Below, piece by piece: positions 23,926-32,393 of a stretch of DNA of 64,000 nt. Numbering within the stretch: position 1 is the first letter of the stretch; each line of letters begins with the position of its first letter. The notes beneath the pieces are model-generated. The model was not told the DNA's origin and did not search any database. It saw nothing but the letters and a program-made list of their open reading frames with translations. The position numbers and the translations under genes were made by a program. Source of the DNA: Ferrithrix thermotolerans DSM 19514 (GTDB lineage Bacteria; Actinomycetota; Acidimicrobiia; Acidimicrobiales; CAIXPF01); NCBI GenBank assembly GCA_945906305.1, contig CAMDQT010000013.1, positions 1-64,000 on the forward strand, written 5' to 3'.

Positions 23926-25169
23926 CCAGTTGCCGGGGTCTCGCCAAAGGGTCGGTCGGCCCCGTCTCGGGGTTCGGACGGCAGACCAAGTACCCGCTCG
24001 CCCATGGTGTTGCGTTGAATCTCATCGGTGCCGCCCGCGATGGAGATCGACGGGGTGCTCAGCGCGAAGTACTGGAACTGCGGGGAGGCGGCGTGGGTGC
24101 CGGTCAGAGTGCCGTAGGGGCCTTGCACCGCGAGGCCCACCTCGCGCTGAGCCCGGGTGAGGGCGGACACCGTGAGCTTGCTGATGGGGCCTTCCACCCC
24201 GGGCAGCGGACGCGCCCCGGCGCCCGCTCGGGCGCGCAGGTTGGTATAGGTCATGAGCTGGCGTTGGGTGTGCAGTGCGGCGAGCTGCTGACGCACAATC
24301 GGATCGTGAGCCCGGTCGAAACGATCGACGAGGTCATCGAGGATTCGGCCGATCCCACGGCCCGAGGCGTTGGAGGACATGGGACGGCGCAGGTCCGCCA
24401 CCACATCGCCGACCCGAGCGTCGAGTGGCACCTTGCCAAAGGGTCCGCCCTCGTGAGAGGCGGGATTGAACGAGTTGCGTTCATGGGCCAAGAACGTGCG
24501 AGTGACGGCCCAGCCACTCCCCACTGGACCAAGCACGTCGGCCTCGGGCACCCGAGCCTCGTTGAAGAACACCTGGTTGAACTTGGCGTCGCCGGTCATC
24601 TGACGCAACGGCCGGATTTCGACCCCAGGCTGGTCCCGGCGGATCAGGAAGAAGGTCAGACCGGCGTGCTTGGGCACGGTCCAGTCCGTACGGGCCAGCA
24701 GCATGCCAAAATCCACGACGTCGGCCAACGACGTCCAGATCTTCGACCCGGTGATGACCCACTCGTCGCCGTCGCGTTCGGCCCGACAGCGCGCTCCGGC
24801 CAAGTCCGACCCGGCGTCGGGCTCGGAGAGCATCTGACAGGTCGTCCAGCCTTGCACGGTCATGGCCCAGAGATACCGTGCGGTCTGTTCCTCGGTGCCA
24901 TGGTCGAACAACAGGTGGGCGAGCAACGACGGGCCGATGCCCGAAGGCGGCCCCAGCGCACCGACCCGACGCCGTTCCTCCCGCACCACCTTGGCCAACG
25001 GGGTCGGTAGGCCACGGCCCCACCAGTTCTCGGGCCAACTTGGATAGGCCCAACGGTCCGTCATCATCCGCAGGAACCATTCCCCCACCGTGAGATCGGG
25101 ATCCCAGTTGGCCTCGTACCACGCTCGGGCCTGCTCGCGCAGCGTCGATTCATCTCTGCCATCAGACAC
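23913..25169 (-). CDS. acyl-CoA dehydrogenase
   Basis: A 418-residue acyl-CoA dehydrogenase. The start is probably GTG 25169, seven bases after GAGGGG, rather than the GTG six bases further up. The chain has TCQMLSEPDAGSDLAGARC (flavin and substrate contacts), EWVITGSKIWTSLADVVDFGMLLARTD, and the C-terminal IAGGTDEIQRNTMGERVLGLP. The position held by the catalytic glutamate in many relatives (YEGT) is AGGT here, so the base must come from elsewhere or from a partner subunit, as in some heterotetrameric steroid/side-chain dehydrogenases. It resembles the truncated gene at 1-557. The next gene upstream is the epimerase-like protein. Confidence 0.92.
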   Translation of the reverse strand: MSDGRDESTLREQARAWYEANWDPDLTVGEWFLRMMTDRWAYPSWPENWWGRGLPTPLAKVVREERRRVGALGPPSGIGPSLLAHLLFDHGTEEQTARYLWAMTVQGWTTCQMLSEPDAGSDLAGARCRAERDGDEWVITGSKIWTSLADVVDFGMLLARTDWTVPKHAGLTFFLIRRDQPGVEIRPLRQMTGDAKFNQVFFNEARVPEADVLGPVGSGWAVTRTFLAHERNSFNPASHEGGPFGKVPLDARVGDVVADLRRPMSSNASGRGIGRILDDLVDRFDRAHDPIVRQQLAALHTQRQLMTYTNLRARAGAGARPLPGVEGPISKLTVSALTRAQREVGLAVQGPYGTLTGTHAASPQFQYFALSTPSISIAGGTDEIQRNTMGERVLGLPSEPRDGADRPFGETPATGSTT

Positions 25170-25180
25170 CGGCACTCCCC

Positions 25181-26335
25181 TCAGGACATTGCCGGCGGGC
25201 CGGCACTAGGAACGGATGGGGCACTAGCCGACGAGCGCCGGGCGTTCAACTCGTTGCGGCGGCCTTCGGCGTAGCGGTCCACGAAGCGATGCCCGCCCGA
25301 CCCGGCGACCGCGGCCACCGACGCGGTGCTAGCACGCCACGCGGCGACGAGGCGATCTTCCCACTCGTAGTCGAAGGGGTCCTGCAAGCCGCGTTCCTCC
25401 CGACCGCCGGCCAGCGGCGGGTTGGCCGCCAGCCAATGCGCCGTGCGGGCGTACGCCTCCACCGCGGGGACCACATCGCGGTAGCCGACGTCGGCTCGGA
25501 TGGCCTCGATACCGGTGACGCGGTGATTGGTCCACGACGTCGCCAGCAGCCCCCTGGTGTGCGGGGCTAATGCCAGGGGCATGCCCACCAGCTCCCATTC
25601 ATGGTCCAGCGCGGCGGCGATCACCTCGGTGATCTGGCTCAGGGTCAGCGTATGTTCGTCGCCCACGTTGTAGGCCCGACCGGCGGAGGCGTCGGGCCTA
25701 TCCACACAGCACAACAAGGCATGCGCCGCATTCTCTCCATACGCTGCGGTACGTAGGCTGAGACCGGCGTCGGGCAGCACGATTGTACGGCGGCCGTCGA
25801 GGATACGGCGCACGATGAGCCACTCCCGGGGCAACAGCTGACCGGGACCGTAGATCAACGGGTAGCGCAAGTGGGTGGCCGTCGGATGGTGCTCGAAGAC
25901 CACCGCCTCGCTCTCGAGGATCTTGATGACCTTGCCGACTTCGTCGCCCTCGATCTTGATCCCGTCCTCCCGTGTCGGCAGCGGCATGCCCATCGGGAAG
26001 AGCGTGTCGGGCCGAGCGAAGCCTCGATAGACCGGTACACCACCGACGGAGACGAAACGTTCGCAACGGCCCTGGAGTACTCGGGCCAGCATCCGCAGCC
26101 GCCCGTACATGGCCACCACGAGCTCAAAGTTGCGTGGGCCGAGGGCCTCCAGTACCGCGACCTCGTCGAAGGGGTCGGTATGGACATGTTCGAGCCCGGC
26201 GGGGATGGTGTCCACCTCATGGTTGCCGGTATGCAGGATCGTCACCTCGTAGCCCCGCTCGACCAGCCCGTTCACCACATACGGACCAGTTGGGCCGGTC
26301 CCGCCAATCACCAATGCTCGTTGCGTTTCTTTCAC
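25181..26335 (-). CDS. NAD-dependent epimerase/dehydratase family protein
   Basis: A 384-residue extended-SDR protein. I set the start at GTG 26335 (VKETQRALVIGG), preceded by GGGGG; the ORF track adds ten residues. The NAD(P) motif is GGTGPTGPYVVNGL at residues 8-21, and a later section reads AYNVGDEHTLTLSQITEVIAAAL, typical of atypical or extended SDRs that modify sugars or hydroxy-ketones. The usual YxxxK is not obvious; THLRYPLIYGPGQLLP near residue 150 is the conserved substrate-loop type. It precedes the acyl-CoA dehydrogenase in the same direction with a 12-base gap, so the two form an operon. Confidence 0.85.
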   Translation of the reverse strand: MKETQRALVIGGTGPTGPYVVNGLVERGYEVTILHTGNHEVDTIPAGLEHVHTDPFDEVAVLEALGPRNFELVVAMYGRLRMLARVLQGRCERFVSVGGVPVYRGFARPDTLFPMGMPLPTREDGIKIEGDEVGKVIKILESEAVVFEHHPTATHLRYPLIYGPGQLLPREWLIVRRILDGRRTIVLPDAGLSLRTAAYGENAAHALLCCVDRPDASAGRAYNVGDEHTLTLSQITEVIAAALDHEWELVGMPLALAPHTRGLLATSWTNHRVTGIEAIRADVGYRDVVPAVEAYARTAHWLAANPPLAGGREERGLQDPFDYEWEDRLVAAWRASTASVAAVAGSGGHRFVDRYAEGRRNELNARRSSASAPSVPSAGPPAMS

Positions 26336-26452
26336 CGGTGGCCCCCTGTACGAGTCGCGCCGCAACCTAGTTCTAGCGGAGTCCCCTGCGGTGCCCCGAG
26401 CTTCGGGCGGAGGGCTAAAGTGCGCGCTCGCGCCCGCTCAGAGGAGAAGCCC

Positions 26453-27202
26453 ATGTCGGTACGGATCAGGCTCATGACCTGCGGTTGGCTCGAAACCAGT
26501 TTGGGGATGCTCTTCGCCGGTGGCGAGGGCCGAATCCGACTGCCCATCCCCAGCGTCCTGATCGAACATCCCCAGGGCATCGCAGTTTTCGACACCGGCC
26601 TGCACGCTGATCTGGCCCATGACACCTCCAGGCTGCGCAGCTCCCAGGAACTGTTCGAGGTGCACATGGTGAGCGAGGACGCACTCGCGGCGCAGCTTCA
26701 GCGCCTCGAGGTCGACCCTGCCTCGGTCAACTTTGTGATCAACTCGCACCTGCACTTCGACCACTGCGGCGGCAACGTGGCCTTGCCCAATGCCACCTTG
26801 GTGATACAGCAACCCGAATGGCAGGCCGGACACCTCGACAAGCTGATCGCGCACGACGTGTACAGCCCGGCCGATTTCGACTTCGGCCAGCCGGTGCAGC
26901 TACTCCAGGGCGAGCACGACGTGTTCGGCGACGGGTCGGTGCGTTGTGTGCCCACCTACGGGCACACCGCGGGCCACCAGTCCCTCGTGGTCCGTACCGA
27001 GCACACCGAATACGTGTTCTGTGCTGACACCTGCTACTTCAAGGCCACCCTCGAACAGGGCGTGCTGCCATCGTTCGGCTACGACCTCGCCGCGCAGGCG
27101 ACGGTGCTGGACCGGCTACGGGCCATGCAGGCCGCGGGGGCCACGCTTATCTTCGGCCACGATCGGGACCAGTGGCCGGCCTTGGGCACGGAGCTGCACT
27201 GA
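26453..27202 (+). CDS. MBL-fold hydrolase, N-acyl homoserine lactonase-like
   Basis: A 249-residue metallo-beta-lactamase-fold enzyme. The true start is ATG 26453 after GAGGAGAAG; the ORF track's long frame is spurious upstream. Zinc ligands sit in HLHFDHCGG (residues 99-104 plus the later GHTAGHQSL near 166-174), an aspartate in FCADTCYF near 190, and a final histidine in FGHDRDQW near 236. FDTGLH near 46-51 and the overall spacing match quorum-quenching lactonases (AiiA/AttM type), which open the lactone ring of acyl homoserine lactones; lactone ring opening in a catabolic pathway is an equally good role. It runs divergently from the epimerase-like gene. Confidence 0.88.
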   Translation: MSVRIRLMTCGWLETSLGMLFAGGEGRIRLPIPSVLIEHPQGIAVFDTGLHADLAHDTSRLRSSQELFEVHMVSEDALAAQLQRLEVDPASVNFVINSHLHFDHCGGNVALPNATLVIQQPEWQAGHLDKLIAHDVYSPADFDFGQPVQLLQGEHDVFGDGSVRCVPTYGHTAGHQSLVVRTEHTEYVFCADTCYFKATLEQGVLPSFGYDLAAQATVLDRLRAMQAAGATLIFGHDRDQWPALGTELH

Positions 27203-28162
27203 GCCGCCCGGGCGTCCCGCTCGGCTCTCGCCGCGCACCGGCGCATAGTTGCGGCGCATGAACGCACGCAGATAGTCGCCGTAACGAACTGGCTCGTAGT
27301 GCGGGGGGTCATTGACATCGGTGCAGCTCGGCAGGCACTGCACCATGGAATCGACGCGCGGATCGTAGAAGAACGGGATGGCGTAGCGGTCCACCGGCGA
27401 CTGGTTGAGAGCGCGGTGCACGGTCGACAACGAACGGTCGTTGGTCCAGCGCCGCAACATGTCCCCCGCGTTGACCACGAAGGACTGCGGCTCCTGTCGA
27501 ACGGCGAACCAGCCGGGCCCAGCGGGCACATCGGGCTTGATCCACAAACCGTCCACCGGATTGGACGGTAACAGGGTCATAAACCCGGCATCGGTGTGCG
27601 GGTCGATGCCCCACTGCCCTTCCGCAGCTGGCAACGGCGGGTAGTGCGACAAACGCAAGGTGGCCAGCGACGGGTCGAAACGTTCCTGGAAGTAGGTCGG
27701 TTCCATCCCAAAGGCCACCGCGTACAACGGCAGCAGCCAGCCATGGCAGAAGCGGTCCATAGCGAGGTAATACCGCTCGCAGGCTTGGCGAAAACCGGGC
27801 AGCACCTCCTCGCGTGGCCACAGGTTGCGGCTCGACCCCGGCCGGGCCATGAAGAACGCCGCGTTGAGCGAACTCGGGCGCCCGTCGGCGTGACTTTCCC
27901 CGCCAATCGGGTTGTAGCCCATCGTGGTGCCGCTGAGCAGGTGATCGGCCTTGGCCTCCGCGGCGAGGCCGTGGTAGCGGGCGGCCCAGTCGTAGATCTC
28001 CTCGATGAGGGACCAGTCAACCCCGTGACCGACGAAGGACACGAACCCCACGGTCCGTAGCGCCTCGCCGAGGGCTGCGGCGACGGAGTCGCGCGCCCCC
28101 CGCACCCCAGCCCGGTAGGAGCTCAGCTCAACAACGGGCACCTCAGTCGTGATCGTGCTCAT
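27116..28162 (-). CDS. 2-oxoglutarate/Fe(II) dioxygenase, isopenicillin N synthase-like
   Basis: A 348-residue non-heme iron oxygenase. The start is ATG 28162 after GGGGAG. The N-terminal DIOX_N-type domain reads VPVVELSSYRAGVRGARDSVAAALGEALRTVGFVSFVGHGVD. The iron triad is the HxD in WGIDPHTDAGFMTLL and the distal histidine in RSLSTVHRALNQS, with the 2-oxoglutarate arginine probably in DRYAIPFFYDPR or near it. Relatives act in gibberellin, beta-lactam and other oxidations. The C-terminal 28 residues overlap the end of the MBL-fold gene on the opposite strand by 87 bases, which is unusual here; the tail after FMRRNYAP may be a run-on. Confidence 0.88.
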   Translation of the reverse strand: MSTITTEVPVVELSSYRAGVRGARDSVAAALGEALRTVGFVSFVGHGVDWSLIEEIYDWAARYHGLAAEAKADHLLSGTTMGYNPIGGESHADGRPSSLNAAFFMARPGSSRNLWPREEVLPGFRQACERYYLAMDRFCHGWLLPLYAVAFGMEPTYFQERFDPSLATLRLSHYPPLPAAEGQWGIDPHTDAGFMTLLPSNPVDGLWIKPDVPAGPGWFAVRQEPQSFVVNAGDMLRRWTNDRSLSTVHRALNQSPVDRYAIPFFYDPRVDSMVQCLPSCTDVNDPPHYEPVRYGDYLRAFMRRNYAPVRGESRAGRPGGSVQLRAQGRPLVPIVAEDKRGPRGLHGP

Positions 28163-28194
28163 CGCTCCCCGTTCACGTCGGCCGGTACGGCAAC

Positions 28195-29247
28195 TTAGTC
28201 CCCAGCCGCCCAGAGGGTGTGGCCCTGGCACATCGCGGCGATGCTGCTCGCGGTTTCACGGCTGATGTCGGGACAGGCCATGGGGAAGATCTCGGTGCCA
28301 TGAACGGTGCCTTTCACCTCACGACATCCGGCAGGCACCCCGGCTCGCAACAACAGTCGGTAAAAGTTCACGCCCTCGTCGCGTAGCGGGTCGCACTCGT
28401 TGACGCTGATGAACGTCGGTGGCAGACCGGCCACGTCGGCCTCGGTGGCAAAGCCCGGCCAAGCCAGCGGATCGCCAGCCTCGAAGGCCTCGATGCCGTA
28501 GCCCATAGCGCCGGTGTTGTCGTGCAGGTTGAGCAGGATCTCGTTGTTGTCCACCGAGGACGGGCAGTCCGGATGAGGCCAGCGGCCGGCGATATAGGGG
28601 CACAAGGCGTACAACCCGGCGATGAGACTGGCCTTGCCCTCGCGCAACAGACGCATCCCCGTAGCGAGGGTCAGGTTGCCGCCGCCGCTCTCCCCCGCCA
28701 CGATGATCCGGCTGGCGTCGATGCCCAGACGATCGGCATTGTCCACGAGCCATTCCACCCCCGATACGCAATCGTTCAACCCCGCCGGGTAAGGCGCCAC
28801 CTCTGGCGCAGACGATGCCGCCACCGCATTACGGAAATCGACCATCGCCACCGCGACGCCACGCGCCGCGATCATGCGGGCCCATGCCCGGTAGTTGCCG
28901 TCAAAGGCGGACATGGTGGCCATACCACCACCGTGGATGTAGTAAACGCAGCCCACCCGCTCCGCACCCTCAGGTCGCACGAAACGGACCTTGATGGTGT
29001 TTCCATCGGGCTGGGACTCGAACTGCTCCACCGTGACACTGAGCCCGGCCGAGGGGGCGATCTCCTCGGTGTCGGCCCGCTCCATGAACGCCGCCAGCGC
29101 GGCCCGGCCCGCGATCGCCCGCTCAGAGTGCGCCCGAGCCAGCAACTCCTCCCGGCTAGACACATTGCGCCCGCCCAGAGTGGCCATGGTGCCGAACACG
29201 GCCTTGAGGCGGGGATCGATGCGGGCGTCCTCGGAAAGCTTCGACAT
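28195..29247 (-). CDS. alpha/beta hydrolase, HSL (GDXG) family esterase
   Basis: A 350-residue hydrolase. The oxyanion-hole motif YIHGGGMAT is at residues 103-111 and the nucleophile elbow is GESGGGN with Ser187. The acid lies in NECDPLRDEG and the histidine in VKGTVHGTEIF near the C-terminus. The start is ATG 29247, since the longer ORF reaches into the divergent LLM gene. Members hydrolyse short-chain carboxylic esters; the N-terminal cap region of about 80 residues sets specificity. It lies upstream of the 2-oxoglutarate oxygenase (32-base gap), so the two are probably in one operon. Confidence 0.9.
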   Translation of the reverse strand: MSKLSEDARIDPRLKAVFGTMATLGGRNVSSREELLARAHSERAIAGRAALAAFMERADTEEIAPSAGLSVTVEQFESQPDGNTIKVRFVRPEGAERVGCVYYIHGGGMATMSAFDGNYRAWARMIAARGVAVAMVDFRNAVAASSAPEVAPYPAGLNDCVSGVEWLVDNADRLGIDASRIIVAGESGGGNLTLATGMRLLREGKASLIAGLYALCPYIAGRWPHPDCPSSVDNNEILLNLHDNTGAMGYGIEAFEAGDPLAWPGFATEADVAGLPPTFISVNECDPLRDEGVNFYRLLLRAGVPAGCREVKGTVHGTEIFPMACPDISRETASSIAAMCQGHTLWAAGD

Positions 29248-29288
29248 GGCCAGATCATAACGGTGGGCGGAGGCGGTAGGGTCCGGCA

Positions 29289-30236
29289 ATGCGGATCACC
29301 ATCAACGGCACCTCGGTCATCGGCCCCGCCGATCTCGCGGCACTCCTCGACCATGCCCGTACCGCGGCAGCCGACGGATTCGACACCTGGTGGCTGGCCC
29401 AGACCGGCCTGGTCGAGACTCTGACCCTTTTCGCGGTCATCGGCCGTGAGGTTCCCACCATCACGCTGGGCACCGCGGTGGTACCCACCTTCACCCGCCA
29501 TCCGACCGCGCTGGCGGGCCAGGCCCTGTCCACCGCCGCGCTCATCGGCGACGCGTCGAGGTTGGTGTTGGGAATCGGGCTGTCCCACAAGCCTGCGGTG
29601 CAGGATCGCTACGGCTTGGTGTTCGAGCGGCCGGTGCGTCACCTCGCCGATTATCTCGACATTCTCCAGCCGATGCTCGAACTCGGCAAGGTCCACCACC
29701 ACGGTGAGCTGTGGAGCACCACGATGGAAGCGAACCGGCCCCATCCCGTCGCCCCCTCAGTCATGGTGGCCGCGCTCGGGCCGCAGCTGCTGCGCATGGC
29801 CGGGCGTCGCACCGACGGGACGTTGCTGTGGATGGTGGGCGAACGCACCATCTCCGAGCACATCGCCCCCGTCATCAACGACGCCGCGGCCGCCGTGGGA
29901 CGCATCGCCCCTCGCGTGGTGTGCAGCCTGCCGGTGTGCGTCACGGAGGACAGCGCCGCGGTGCGCCAGGCCGCCACCGTGGCGTTCGCCAACTACGGGC
30001 AGTTACCTTCCTACCGAGCGATGCTGGACCGCGAGGGCGTGGCCGGGCCGGCGGACGTTGCCCTCATCGGTTCTGCGGCCGAGGTCGAGGATCGTCTTGG
30101 CGCCATCTTCGCCGCCGGGGCCACGGAGTTCTCCGCGCTGGAGTTCACCCGCAACCCCGACGAGGCCGCGGCGACCCGAGCCCTGCTCATCGGACTCAAC
30201 TCCGCCGCGCCACGCGCTCAGACCCGGCGGGCGTAA
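29289..30236 (+). CDS. LLM-class F420-dependent oxidoreductase (MSMEG_4879-like)
   Basis: A 315-residue luciferase-like protein. The family core is ARTAAADGFDTWWLAQTGLVETLTLFAVIGREVPTITLGTAVVPTFTRHPTALAGQALSTAALI, followed by RLVLGIGLSHKPAVQDRYG. It resembles the subfamily modelled as TIGR03564 in mycobacteria (from memory). VAALGPQLLRMAGRRTDGTLLWMVG is the C-terminal barrel closing. Cofactor F420 is likely because of the subfamily. It starts 41 bases from the divergent esterase gene, and its last 19 bases overlap the end of the converging acyl-CoA dehydrogenase gene. Confidence 0.86.
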   Translation: MRITINGTSVIGPADLAALLDHARTAAADGFDTWWLAQTGLVETLTLFAVIGREVPTITLGTAVVPTFTRHPTALAGQALSTAALIGDASRLVLGIGLSHKPAVQDRYGLVFERPVRHLADYLDILQPMLELGKVHHHGELWSTTMEANRPHPVAPSVMVAALGPQLLRMAGRRTDGTLLWMVGERTISEHIAPVINDAAAAVGRIAPRVVCSLPVCVTEDSAAVRQAATVAFANYGQLPSYRAMLDREGVAGPADVALIGSAAEVEDRLGAIFAAGATEFSALEFTRNPDEAAATRALLIGLNSAAPRAQTRRA

Positions 30237-31411
30237 TCGGTGATGGAACGGCGGGCGATCACCATCTGGTGTACCTCGGTGGGCCCTTCGTAGATGCGCG
30301 ACATGCGCAGCCGCTGCGCCATCACCCCAAAGGGCATCTCGCGGGTCATGCCGAGCGCCCCGAAGGCCTGCATGGCATGGTCGACCACCTCGGCCGCCAT
30401 CTCCGTGGAGAAAACCTTCACCATCGAAGCCTCGGTGCGGACGTCCTCGCCTCGGTCGGCTTTGGCCGCCGCGTCTTGCACCAACAACCGGGTGAGATGG
30501 ATCTTGGTCGCGGCGTCCGCAATCCACCATTGCACCGCCTGACGGTCGGCCAGTTTCTGGCCGAAAACCTCCCGCGTCATGGCGTGGTCGCACAGCATGG
30601 CCAACGCCCGTGAAGCCATGCCGATACTGCGGGCGCCGATCTCGAGACGCCGGACCGTCAATCGTTTTTGCATGGGAGCGAAGCCCTGACCCACTTCGCC
30701 GAGCACCTGCCGCTGGTGCAACCGCAAATTTTCGATGCGCAATTCGTAGGTGCGCAACCCACCCAGCATGGGGATTTCCCGCTCGATCTCGAACCCCGGC
30801 GTGTCTCGATCGACGAGAAACGCTGTCATCCCGCCTCGTGCCCCCAACGCCGGATCGGTGACCGCCATGAGGATGGTGAAATCGGCCGACGGCACCCGGG
30901 AAACCCAGATTTTGCGACCGTTGAGGACCCAGTCCTCGCCGTCGCGAACGGCCCGGGTACGCATCGCTGATGGGTCGCTACCAGCGTCTGGTTCGGAGAT
31001 GGCCATGGCCGACTTGCTCCTACCCAGGGCGTAGGGCTCGAGGTACTTCACCCGCTGCTCGGGGCTGGCGACCGCATCGAGCATGTGCAGGTTCGGCGAG
31101 TCGGGCGGGAACTGGAATGGGGTCACCGTGCGCGACAGCCGTTCGTGGATGGCCAGCATCACCCTCGCCGGCAACCCCGCGCCACCCATCTCCTCGGGGG
31201 CGTCGAGCGCCCACAACCCGAGCTCGCGGCACATGGCAAGCAGCGGCGCTTCCTCAGCTTCGGTCAGCGCCAACGGCTCGCCGGCGGCCTCCCGGGCCAG
31301 AACATCGCGTTCGAGTGGCATCAATCGGTCCGACACGAACCGCTCGACGAGACTGAACAGCATCTGCTCCTCGTCGGAGAACTGGTGCAATTCATCCGCC
31401 ATGACGCTCAC
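30218..31411 (-). CDS. acyl-CoA dehydrogenase
   Basis: A 397-residue enzyme. It has AMAISEPDAGSDPSAMRTRAVRDGEDWVLNGRKIWVSRVPSADFTILMAVTD in the middle and RIYEGPTEVHQMVIARRSI at the C-terminus, where the glutamate of YEGP sits at the position of the catalytic base. It starts at a GTG overlapping the stop codon of the enoyl-CoA hydratase by four bases (GTGA); ATG 31402 is the alternative. The operon ECH-acyl-CoA dehydrogenase suggests a beta-oxidation-like step pair. It may prefer a bulky or aromatic acyl-CoA, but that is not readable from sequence. Confidence 0.92.
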   Translation of the reverse strand: MSVMADELHQFSDEEQMLFSLVERFVSDRLMPLERDVLAREAAGEPLALTEAEEAPLLAMCRELGLWALDAPEEMGGAGLPARVMLAIHERLSRTVTPFQFPPDSPNLHMLDAVASPEQRVKYLEPYALGRSKSAMAISEPDAGSDPSAMRTRAVRDGEDWVLNGRKIWVSRVPSADFTILMAVTDPALGARGGMTAFLVDRDTPGFEIEREIPMLGGLRTYELRIENLRLHQRQVLGEVGQGFAPMQKRLTVRRLEIGARSIGMASRALAMLCDHAMTREVFGQKLADRQAVQWWIADAATKIHLTRLLVQDAAAKADRGEDVRTEASMVKVFSTEMAAEVVDHAMQAFGALGMTREMPFGVMAQRLRMSRIYEGPTEVHQMVIARRSITDYARRV

Positions 31412-32199
31412 CGGCCCTTGAAGTCGGGCAGGCGGCGTTCGGCCATGGCCTTCACGCCCTCCTTCCAGTCCTCGGTGCTCCGCAGGCGGTTTTGTTCGAC
31501 CCGTTCTCGGGCGATCACCGAGCGCACCAGTGCTGGCATATCTCCCCGCACCGTTTTGCGAATGGACGTCACCGCCAGCGGTGCCGATATGGCGATCTCC
31601 CGGGCGAAGGCCCGAGCGGCCTCGCGCAGCTCATGGAGCGGGACGAGCTGGTCGACCAGGCCCATGGCCAGCGCCTCTTCCCCCGTGATCCGCCGCCCGG
31701 TGTAGAGCAACTCCATGGCCTTCTGCTGGCCGACGGCGCGAGGCAGGGTGGCGCTGAGCACGAAGCCGTGGTGAAAACCGAGGCGGGCGAAATTCGCCGC
31801 GAACCGGGCCTCCGGCGCGGCAACCCGGAAATCAGCCACCAGGGACAGCCCCAGGCCCGCACCGATAGCTGCGCCCTGCACCGCCGCGACGATCGGCTTG
31901 CCGGTGGCGAAGAGCCGGTCGGCCTCGTCATAGACGTTGCGTTGGGGCCGATCTGACGGGGTCGCCGTACCCGCGGCGTCGCCACTGAAGTCGCCGCCGG
32001 CGCAGAAATGCTTGCCCGCGGCGCACAACACGATGGCCCGGCAGCGCTCGTCGTTATCGAGGTCGATCAACGCTTCGGCCAGGCCATCCACGATGGCCAC
32101 ACTGATGTAGTTGTTGGGGGCCTGCTGAATCTCGATGGTGGCGACGTGATCATCGCCCACGTCCACTGCCAGGTCGCCGTACCTGCTCGCCGCGGCCAT
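31408..32199 (-). CDS. enoyl-CoA hydratase/isomerase family protein
   Basis: A 263-residue crotonase-fold protein. The start is ATG 32199 (MAAASRYGDL), which follows GAGGAGG. The first oxyanion block is AIVLCAAGKHFCAGGDFSG and the second VAAVQGAAIGAGLGLSLVADFRVAAPEARFAANFARLGFHHGF. In standard hydratases the motif after the helix reads N-x-E-x-x-x-G; here it is NFARLGF, so one of the two catalytic glutamates appears replaced. It may be an isomerase, hydrolase or decarboxylase-type member. It is translationally coupled to the acyl-CoA dehydrogenase. Confidence 0.9.
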   Translation of the reverse strand: MAAASRYGDLAVDVGDDHVATIEIQQAPNNYISVAIVDGLAEALIDLDNDERCRAIVLCAAGKHFCAGGDFSGDAAGTATPSDRPQRNVYDEADRLFATGKPIVAAVQGAAIGAGLGLSLVADFRVAAPEARFAANFARLGFHHGFVLSATLPRAVGQQKAMELLYTGRRITGEEALAMGLVDQLVPLHELREAARAFAREIAISAPLAVTSIRKTVRGDMPALVRSVIARERVEQNRLRSTEDWKEGVKAMAERRLPDFKGR

Positions 32200-32393
32200 A
32201 GGGCCTCCTCGTTGCACCTCTGGGGCACCGGTAGGCCCAGACCGCCCGGAATCTACGCGCTTCGGACCGCGCCCGCCCGGGTGATCGGCTTCTGGCGCCG
32301 CGCTGCTGTGCCATCCTTAGCGGGTATCGCGCGCTCGCGGTATCGGCACGGGCCCGAGGACCGTAACGGGCGAGGGTGAAGGTGAGGGCCGCG

